Assembly: GCA_900318685.1 (NCBI GenBank)
Contig: ONLL01000013.1
Location: 1-64,000 of the forward strand
DNA: 64,000 nt
From: an uncultured Prevotellaceae bacterium
Lineage (GTDB): Bacteria; Bacteroidota; Bacteroidia; Bacteroidales; Bacteroidaceae
Reading direction: 5' to 3'
The position numbers and the translations under genes are program-made. A model generated the notes under the pieces. It searched no databases, was not told the origin of the DNA, and was given only the letters and a program-made list of their open reading frames with translations. Positions 58,269 through 64,000 of this stretch are shown one piece after another (position 1 is the stretch's first letter; each line of letters opens with the position of its first letter).

Positions 58269-60089
58269 ATGAAAAGAATCTTTACTTTTATTGCAGGCAT
58301 GCTGCTAGTGAGCAGTGGTGCTTTTGCACAGAAAATGTGGGAGAACAAGGTGACGAATAGCAACATGGAAGGCGAGCAGTCGGAGGACTGGTCGAGCTTC
58401 TGGTGCCATGAGTTCCGCGATCCCGAGGTAGGAGCCGACCAGTTCCAGGGCTTCGCTAATATCATTGAAGATCCCACCACCCCAGGCAACCATTGCGCTG
58501 TGGTTGTCGCACGTAGCGAAGAAGTTGCTCGCGCAGCCGAGAATATCGTTGAGGCAAACGGCGCACTCGCATCTTGGGACTGCCAGTTCTTTGTCTATTC
58601 CACTGAGATTATCCCTGAGGGCAAGCAGGTAAGAATGACATTGAGGGTCAGGGCCGAGCACGACGGTTATTTCGAGACCCAGGCTCACTGGTCGCCTGGT
58701 GACTATAACCATTATCAACTCTTCGGCAATGTGAACGTCACTACTGAATGGCAGGAAATCACCGTTGAGGCCGATGTTACTGCCGATCATACTCAGTCAG
58801 CCAACGAAAAGGCCTTCCAGTCTGTGGCATTCAACCTCTCCACTGATGTGGCTGGTAACATCTTCTATTTCGATGATGTGAAGCTTGAAGTCAGAGACCC
58901 AGAGCCGCTGCCCGATCCTCAGGGCTATGTCAGCCTGATTCGCAATGGTCTGCAGTCGAATGATATCATTACCTTTGCCAGCGGTCAGCAGTGCACTCCG
59001 TTCACTGGACGTGATGGCGACTATGAGGGTGATGGTTTTGATGATAGCGGTAACCGTATCAATCCTGATGTTCCCGCACGTATCGTGAATGATCCTACTG
59101 ACGGACAGCCTGCACTCTCAATGAGGTCGGTGGCTGCCACGTTTACCAACGAGGATGGCCAGGCACGCTATACCTGGAGCAATGGTGTGGATGTGGAACT
59201 CACCAACTGGCAGTCGCAGTTCTTCGTGTCGGGCCGCCATGTATTCAAGAAGGGTGAGAAGATGAAATTCTGCATCGATGCCCGTGCCGACGTGCCTACT
59301 GATATTGAGACGCAGATTCACCGTGCTCCTGGCGACTATCTGTGGTATTCGCTCTTCGGCAACCTCTCGCTCACTGAGGAGTGGCAGCACTTCGAGTTCG
59401 AGATAACAGTTGATGGAAACCAGAATGGCGGTTCGACCGTTGCCTTCAACTGCAACGTGCTGAAAGACAGCCCCAATACTTACTACTTCCGTAACATCGA
59501 ACTCTACTGCGATGGTGCTATGCTGCTCGAGTCGGAGTGTGTCGTAGGACAGGAAGACCTCTATCTGGCTGTGCCCGATCCTTCGAATACCAATGGATTC
59601 ACCGCTACGGTTGACTTTGCACCCTGTCTGGAGGCTCTGCTGCTGAATCCCTCTTCGATTAGCGCCCTCATCGACGAAGACCACATGAAGGTGCAGTCTG
59701 GCGAAGCCCTCTCGGCTGTGATGATTGCTGCATCTACGGGTACGCTGTTCACCTATGAGGGTGTGCAGGATGACAACGGTGCTATTAGCGTGGCAGTTGA
59801 GGACGACACCATCGACGGTACAAAGTGCAACTTCCGCATCGATAACCTCGGCGAGGAGTCGTTCGCAGGCAAGAGTGCCAGCACGCGCATTGCCTTCGAC
59901 TTCGGCGGATGGCTCTATGTCTACAACGTGAAGTTCGTCGACGAAGCTACCTATGCTGATCTCGCTGGAATCAACAGCGTCACCGCTGACCAGCAGAATG
60001 GCCAGGTCTATGACCTCATGGGCCGCCGCGTGCAGCAGGCTGCTAAGGGCCTCTACATCATGAATGGCAAGAAGTACATTGTTAAGTAA
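58269..60089 (+). CDS. Secreted protein with two tandem carbohydrate-binding-like domains
   Basis: The 606-residue protein has a signal peptide (1-20, SGAFAQ) and two homologous beta-sandwich domains (about 22-215 and 225-420). Each has a W...QFFV strand (ASWDCQFFVYSTEIIPEGKQ; NWQSQFFVSGRHVFKKGEKM), a HxxPGDYxxYxLFGN stretch (HWSPGDYNHYQLFGN; HRAPGDYLWYSLFGN) and a final YFDDVKLEV/YFRNIELYC strand, like CBM4/9-type modules. A cohesin-like region (about 430-565) and the tail YDLMGRRVQQAAKGLYIMN follow. It probably binds xylan-type glycans at the surface. It is divergent from the HTCS and precedes GH8, but a terminator lies between. Confidence 0.75.
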   Translation: MKRIFTFIAGMLLVSSGAFAQKMWENKVTNSNMEGEQSEDWSSFWCHEFRDPEVGADQFQGFANIIEDPTTPGNHCAVVVARSEEVARAAENIVEANGALASWDCQFFVYSTEIIPEGKQVRMTLRVRAEHDGYFETQAHWSPGDYNHYQLFGNVNVTTEWQEITVEADVTADHTQSANEKAFQSVAFNLSTDVAGNIFYFDDVKLEVRDPEPLPDPQGYVSLIRNGLQSNDIITFASGQQCTPFTGRDGDYEGDGFDDSGNRINPDVPARIVNDPTDGQPALSMRSVAATFTNEDGQARYTWSNGVDVELTNWQSQFFVSGRHVFKKGEKMKFCIDARADVPTDIETQIHRAPGDYLWYSLFGNLSLTEEWQHFEFEITVDGNQNGGSTVAFNCNVLKDSPNTYYFRNIELYCDGAMLLESECVVGQEDLYLAVPDPSNTNGFTATVDFAPCLEALLLNPSSISALIDEDHMKVQSGEALSAVMIAASTGTLFTYEGVQDDNGAISVAVEDDTIDGTKCNFRIDNLGEESFAGKSASTRIAFDFGGWLYVYNVKFVDEATYADLAGINSVTADQQNGQVYDLMGRRVQQAAKGLYIMNGKKYIVK

Positions 60090-60118
60090 TCAAATCTCTC
60101 AAGTTTAGCAGATACCTG

Positions 60119-60157
60119 TGCTGGTCCTGTGCCGAAAGACACGGGGCCAGCATTTTT
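60119..60157 (+). terminator. Rho-independent terminator between the binding-protein and GH8 genes
   Basis: TGCTGG...CCTGTG and CACGGG...CCAGCA form a strong GC-rich stem with a CCGAAAGA loop, followed by TTTTT at 60153-60157. GH8 starts 34 bases later with no TAnnTTTG box between, so GH8 expression may depend on partial read-through. Confidence 0.85.
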
Positions 60158-60191
60158 CATCAAGTGTTTGCACGCTTATAGTTATTCCAGC

Positions 60192-61499
60192 ATGAAAAAG
60201 ATTTTCCTACCCTTATTATTAATAATGTGTACACTCACGGCATCGGCACAGCCGGAGCCCTTCAAGAATGCCAAGTACCGTAACCTCTTTGTCGAGATGG
60301 GACATTCTAAGGCCGAGGTCGACCAGAAGTTGCAGGAGGTGTTCAGCGACGTGTTCCTGGGACCCAACAAGGTCTACTTCGAAGTGGGCGACACGATGGC
60401 CTATATCTCTGATATCAAGAATCATGATGTGCGTACTGAAGGAATGTCCTACGGTCTGATGATAGCCGTACAGCTCGACAAGAAAGATATCTTCGACCGC
60501 CTCTGGCGCTGGAGCCGTAAGTATATGCAGCATCAGAGCGGCACTCGCGAAGGCTACTTCGCCTGGAGCTGCAAGACTGACGGAAGTCACAACAGCGACG
60601 GAGCCGCCAGCGATGGTGAGTTGTACTTCATCACATCGCTCATCTTCGCCTCCAACCGCTGGGGCGATGATACGGGCATCAACTATAAGGCTGAGGCCCG
60701 ACGTATCCTCGACTGCACGATGCCTCGCGAATATACCCCTGAGGCCCGGCCTGGCTTTGGAGGCTTCGGAGGTTTTGGAGGTCAGCAGAATGGTCCACAG
60801 AAGATGTTCCTCATTGATCCTGAGACAAAGCTCATCACCTTCACTCCTGATGGTTTCGGACAGCGCTACACAGACCCCTCCTACCACATTCCTGCCTTCT
60901 ACGAGGTGTGGGCTACGTGGGCTGGCGACGGGCGCTCCGATTACTGGCTCGACTGTGCTGCCAAGTCGCGTGAGTTCCTGCACAAGGCAACTGACGCCAA
61001 GACTGGCCTGAATCCTGATATGTGCCAATATGACGGCACACTGATGCAGGGCTTTGGCGGACGGCGCAACGGAGGCTCCAACTTCCGCTACGACTCCTGG
61101 CGAGTGCCTATGAACATTACGCTCGACTACTGCTGGAGTGGTGTCGATCGCGAGTGGCAGCATCAGTATGGCGAGCGCATACAGAACTTCCTTTACTCAC
61201 AGGGTGTCGACAAGTTCGTGGATCAGTATCGCGTCGACGGATCGCTGCCTGAGGACAATGAGATTCTGCAGGCAGGAGGATTCCGAAAGCTGCGTCACAG
61301 CATTGGCCTCGTGGCTACTTCGGCAGCTGCATCGCTGATGTGTACTCATGAGAAGAGCCGCGAGTTTGTAGAGCATTTGTGGAATGCCCGTCATGAGCCC
61401 TTTGAGGACGGTTACTTCGATGCTTATTATGATGGTTTGCTGCGTCTGTTTGCCTTTATGCACCTTAGTGGTAATTATCGGGTGATTTTTCCCAAATAA
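60192..61499 (+). CDS. GH8 hydrolase, reducing-end xylose-releasing type
   Basis: The 435-residue protein has a signal peptide (1-19, LTASAQ) and a family 8 (alpha/alpha)6 barrel. The proton donor is in RTEGMSYGLM (E83), a substrate-site aspartate in GAASDGELYF (D141), and the catalytic base in FRYDSWRVPMN (D301). These match reducing-end xylose-releasing exo-oligoxylanases better than cellulases. An odd Gly-rich loop (FGGFGGFGGQQNGPQ, near 189-203) sits where other members have a short turn. The ATG at 60192 is taken because an earlier in-frame ATG lies inside the terminator. It belongs to the HTCS-linked locus. Confidence 0.92.
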   Translation: MKKIFLPLLLIMCTLTASAQPEPFKNAKYRNLFVEMGHSKAEVDQKLQEVFSDVFLGPNKVYFEVGDTMAYISDIKNHDVRTEGMSYGLMIAVQLDKKDIFDRLWRWSRKYMQHQSGTREGYFAWSCKTDGSHNSDGAASDGELYFITSLIFASNRWGDDTGINYKAEARRILDCTMPREYTPEARPGFGGFGGFGGQQNGPQKMFLIDPETKLITFTPDGFGQRYTDPSYHIPAFYEVWATWAGDGRSDYWLDCAAKSREFLHKATDAKTGLNPDMCQYDGTLMQGFGGRRNGGSNFRYDSWRVPMNITLDYCWSGVDREWQHQYGERIQNFLYSQGVDKFVDQYRVDGSLPEDNEILQAGGFRKLRHSIGLVATSAAASLMCTHEKSREFVEHLWNARHEPFEDGYFDAYYDGLLRLFAFMHLSGNYRVIFPK

Positions 61500-61556
61500 G
61501 GTCGTGAATAATAATAGCGTAGTCTATAACTAACTGTTGCCCTTTTGGGCGCAGCC

Positions 61557-61672
61557 GCTCCCCTCCCTTTAAGAGGAGGGGGTAGGGGTGGGAGCTTTAA
61601 TGCTTCTCCTGTTGGGAAGATACTGACCCCACCCCTGCCCCTCCCCTACGATGGGAGGGGAGTTGGTTTCTA
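61557..61672. repeat. GC-rich CCCCTCCC / GGGAGGGG repeat pair
   Basis: GCTCCCCTCCCTTTAAGAGG... GGGTAGGGGTGGGAGC and then CCCCACCCCTGCCCCTCCCC with ...GATGGGAGGGGAG form nested inverted repeats. They match the words of the hairpin at 9763-9792 and the in-gene elements in gltX and the DUF4130 gene. Confidence 0.65.
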
Positions 61673-61814
61673 TTCTGGCGATGGGAGTTGGGTTTTGGTG
61701 TCAAGAAAATTGGTCGAAAAAAGGCCTCTCGAAAAATACCATTCTAGAAAAGGAAGAGGGTGAAAACTGCCATTCTTATTGCTCGTTGCTGGCGGCGATG
61801 AGGCTCAAAAATGA

Positions 61815-61965
61815 CCTTCAAGTGCCTAGAAGGCGATTTTGGTCTCGCCGGAAGGCGACTTTGTGGTGCTTAGTAAGCGACTTTGCATAGCAATCTCCGT
61901 AACCTTCGTGACCAAAGTGGCCGACGGACGTGACCAAAAGTGCCGTCGGGCGTGACCAAAGTCAC
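61815..61965. repeat. Degenerate short tandem repeats
   Basis: GAAGGCGATTTTGG, GAAGGCGACTTTGTGG and TAAGCGACTTTGCATA follow each other, then CGTGACCAAAGTGGCCGACG, CGTGACCAAAAGTGCCGTCG and CGTGACCAAAGTCACC. The layout (short unit, irregular spacing, CTTTG or its inverse CAAAG in each) resembles the block at 26037-26192. Confidence 0.6.
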
Positions 61966-62117
61966 CACCTCTAAAAACGTAAAATGCCCTCCTTTTGCAA
62001 TATGCTCATTGTCAGAGAATTATGAACTCGCTCAAAACTCGCTCATTTTCAGCCAACGGACTTGTTGCTCAGAATTTTTAAAATATGAGAGGGCATTTGT
62101 CAAGTATATTCACATCT

Positions 62118-64000
62118 TTATTTTCTGATGAACTTGCAGCTGACCTTATGTCCTTGCTTGTCGGTAATCAGAGCCACATAGACGCCGTTGGGCAGATGGG
62201 CCAGCGATGCCTCGGCCATACCTGAGAGGATGGTTGCCGGCAGCTGGTCTACGTGCTGTCCAGCCAAGTTGGAGATAGTGATAGTAACATCGCTGTCGCT
62301 ATTGCTGCGGATGACTAAGTTGCCTACGACGTAGCGAGCGCTGAGGCCGTTGCTTTCAGCGGCAAGGTCACGAATGCCAGTCTGGCCGGGCTGCTCGATG
62401 CTGACGGCATAGCTCGACGTGATATTGGTCTTGGCAATCGTGGGGATGTTCATCGCGATGACTTCGTTGCTGCCGTCGGGATAGCGTCCTGCCGTCTCAT
62501 CGCTCTTCATCTCTGCGTAGGCCAGGTGGTCGCTCCACGACTCGTCCTTGGCTGTCAGGATGACTTCGCCGCCCTCAGCTGCCAGTTTGAAGGAGGCATG
62601 CAGCTGCGATAGTGGGTCAAGTTTGTCACACCAGATAGTGAGATAGCCGTGGGCAGGGATGATGGTCGAAGCCTTGGTGTCGCCCTTTGTAATCTGGTAT
62701 TTCAGGGGCTTGTCGGGATTGTCGCTAAGGTACATTCCCTCGATGTCGATGGGGCTGGATGTCGTGTTGTAGAGCTCCACCCAGTCGTTGCGCTTGAAGT
62801 ATTCGTTCACATAGATGCCATTGGCTGCGCTCACCTCATTGATGCGAACTGGCGTGATGCCCTGAGCAGCGAGGTCGTCGGCCGACATTGGTTCGAAGGT
62901 GGCTGTCAGACTGACGCTGCTGCCTGTGGGCAGGCTCATCTCAGCCTCTGTGCTCACGATGGCGTTGCCCTTCTTCCATCCTGTGAAGCGATAGCCTCCA
63001 GGAGCTTCGGCACGGAGAAGGACAGGAGCGAAGAGCTGTCCTTGGAAGTCGGAATAGGGTATTGCTATGCCATTAATGAACAGGCGGGCTCCCTCTGTAT
63101 TGGCGTTCAGGGTCACGCTCTGCTTGGTCGCATCGCTGAGCTTCACAGGTTCGAAGTTCTTCAGGTATCCTGTGAGCCTGTCGGAGCGTCCTTTCAGCTT
63201 GCTCTTGATGGTGTTGGCAGCCCTTTCAGGCTCGTGGCCGTCATTGATGCGCTGCTGTTTCATGAGGTCGGTCATCGGCTTCACCTTGGCCAGCAGTTCG
63301 TCGACGATGGCATTGGCTTTGGTAGGCTCGAACACGCTTCCAGCCACGATGCAGAAGGTGTCGATGAACTTGCGTCGATAGCCCTCGTGATTCAGCAGGT
63401 TGAGCAGCAGGTTGACGATATCTTTGTTGAAATTGCCTTCTCCGTTCACCGTGCTGGCCGTCTTGAAGTCGAGGAAATAGGGGAAGGGGTTGTCATTATG
63501 CGTATTGAAATTGCGCAGGGCGAAGGCGTAGTCCAAGTCGAAACTGATGAAGCGGTAGCGCCCGTCGTTCTGACTGCGGTATGCCTTGATGTTGTTGTTG
63601 GGCCAGTCGTCGTTGTCGAGGTACATCGTGACGGCCATGTAGTTGGTGAACTCGTCGATGTCGAGCAATGTTGCCAGCTCGTCGTACACCCCAGCATCGT
63701 TGACGTGCTTGGCGAGTTCGAAGATGCGCTTGATGACCTCGTCTGTGCCATTCTTCATCTGCATGTTCTCGAAGGCGTCCAGCTCTTCGTCGTCATAGCC
63801 CCAGTTGGCATAGGCAAACTTGTCGTTGTTGGGCTCGCGCAGGTTCAGCACTCCACGCAGCTCGCCGTTCACATATTCTATAATAGGTACGTATGACTGT
63901 ACGTCGAGGTCGATGCCCGAGCGCTGGATGATGGTCTCAAGGGCAGGGTCGAGGAAACGGGCGTTGTGGGTCCAGATGTCATTGCCGCCATTGCGCACGA
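62118..64000 (-). CDS. CotH kinase family protein with lamin-tail domain and sorting tail (partial)
   Basis: The frame stays open to the right edge, so the N-terminus is outside the window (the first GTG at 63998 is internal). The visible 627 codons start in a CotH-type atypical kinase domain (GVLNLREPNNDKFA; EFTNYMAVTMYLDNDDWPNN; RFISFDLDYAFALRNF, with the catalytic-like DNDD and metal-binding SFDLDYAF). A beta domain, a lamin-tail domain (about 385-500; NEVSAANGIYVNEYFKRNDW; GMYLSDNPDKPLKYQI) and a type IX sorting tail (NGVYVALITDKQGHKVSCKF) follow. It is a surface or secreted protein; CotH proteins phosphorylate spore-coat proteins in Bacillus, but substrates here are unknown. Confidence 0.85.
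   Translation of the reverse strand, partial: VRNGGNDIWTHNARFLDPALETIIQRSGIDLDVQSYVPIIEYVNGELRGVLNLREPNNDKFAYANWGYDDEELDAFENMQMKNGTDEVIKRIFELAKHVNDAGVYDELATLLDIDEFTNYMAVTMYLDNDDWPNNNIKAYRSQNDGRYRFISFDLDYAFALRNFNTHNDNPFPYFLDFKTASTVNGEGNFNKDIVNLLLNLLNHEGYRRKFIDTFCIVAGSVFEPTKANAIVDELLAKVKPMTDLMKQQRINDGHEPERAANTIKSKLKGRSDRLTGYLKNFEPVKLSDATKQSVTLNANTEGARLFINGIAIPYSDFQGQLFAPVLLRAEAPGGYRFTGWKKGNAIVSTEAEMSLPTGSSVSLTATFEPMSADDLAAQGITPVRINEVSAANGIYVNEYFKRNDWVELYNTTSSPIDIEGMYLSDNPDKPLKYQITKGDTKASTIIPAHGYLTIWCDKLDPLSQLHASFKLAAEGGEVILTAKDESWSDHLAYAEMKSDETAGRYPDGSNEVIAMNIPTIAKTNITSSYAVSIEQPGQTGIRDLAAESNGLSARYVVGNLVIRSNSDSDVTITISNLAGQHVDQLPATILSGMAEASLAHLPNGVYVALITDKQGHKVSCKFIRK

Larger units (their letters stand above)
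61500..62117. other. Repeat-rich noncoding region
   Basis: This 618-base region holds no gene I can support. From left to right: a GCCC-TTTT-GGGC hairpin (61539-61550), two GC-rich CCCCTCCC/GGGAGGGG repeats (61557-61672), a segment 61703-61750 shared with the 26.3 kb region in inverted form, CGACTTTG-type and CGTGACCAAAGT-type short repeats (about 61815-61965), and inverted arms AAATGCCCTC (61982-61991) / GAGGGCATTT (62089-62098). Confidence 0.6.

Noticed and set aside
60129-60191. Upstream start for the GH8 gene
   Set aside because: The ATG at 60129 lies inside the terminator stem, and the true signal peptide begins at 60192.
60219-61163. 314-codon minus-strand frame opposite GH8
   Set aside because: Antisense shadow; the GH8 frame holds all catalytic residues.

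Overview
The window comes from a Bacteroidales bacterium, most likely a Prevotella-like member of the Prevotellaceae. The evidence is: promoters with the Bacteroidetes -7 box TAnnTTTG before many genes and no Shine-Dalgarno signals; ECF sigma / FecR-like / TonB-receptor logic; a hybrid two-component regulator fused to an AraC domain; many secreted proteins ending in the Prevotella-type C-terminal tail YDLQGRRV...KGLYIxNGKK (a type IX secretion-like sorting signal); a C10 (streptopain/interpain) protease with BspA-like leucine-rich repeats; and a secreted GH/PL/CE repertoire aimed at plant cell walls. No rRNA, phage, complete insertion sequence or CRISPR array was seen.

Layout. 1-3.2 kb: end of an unknown gene, an unusual sigma factor fused to a transmembrane helix and an outer-membrane-type beta-barrel, and a methyltransferase. 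Near-identical promoter-like elements precede the sigma gene and the methyltransferase, suggesting an autoregulated circuit. 3.2-4.2 kb: about 1 kb of noncoding, repeat-rich and hairpin-rich DNA. 4.2-9.0 kb (minus): ECF sigma - anti-sigma - TonB-type receptor with overlapping starts and stops, followed by a glycosyltransferase. 9.3-17.2 kb: a GNAT gene, then a minus-strand operon for arabinan/arabinogalactan (GH43, DUF2264/GH154-like, GH53, a 903-residue secreted protein). 17.3-22.9 kb (minus): gltX-waaA, two small membrane proteins and a helix-hairpin-helix/barrel protein. 23.0-25.8 kb: 7TM-HD phosphohydrolase and ung. 25.8-26.4 kb: repeat-rich noncoding DNA. 26.4-33.4 kb: DUF3109 protein and deoD, AraC regulator, an acetyltransferase-ptb-buk operon, and an OmpA-family protein. 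33.4-40.3 kb (minus): C10 protease - endonuclease I - THUMP-like methyltransferase operon. 40.5-43.5 kb: nrdD-nrdG and tRNA-Arg(CCU). 43.7-48.7 kb (minus): a 5'-nucleotidase split over two genes and an exo-rhamnogalacturonan-lyase-like protein. 48.8-51.5 kb: rplS and a radical-SAM/DUF4130 pair. 51.6-61.5 kb: a xylan-type locus (CE1-like esterase, unknown secreted protein, hybrid two-component regulator, tandem carbohydrate-binding-like protein, GH8). 61.5-62.1 kb: more repeat-rich noncoding DNA. 62.1-64.0 kb: a CotH-type protein cut by the window end.

Two themes stand out. One is surface sensing wired to transcription: a sigma-barrel fusion, a classical sigma/anti-sigma/receptor trio and a hybrid two-component system lie within 58 kb. 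The other is a set of very short repeats that have landed inside genes without breaking the frame (anti-sigma, waaA, gltX, DUF4130 protein) or across a stop/start junction (nrdD-nrdG), with related GC-rich or tandem repeats in the intergenic regions. No SusC/SusD pair is present beside either polysaccharide cluster.
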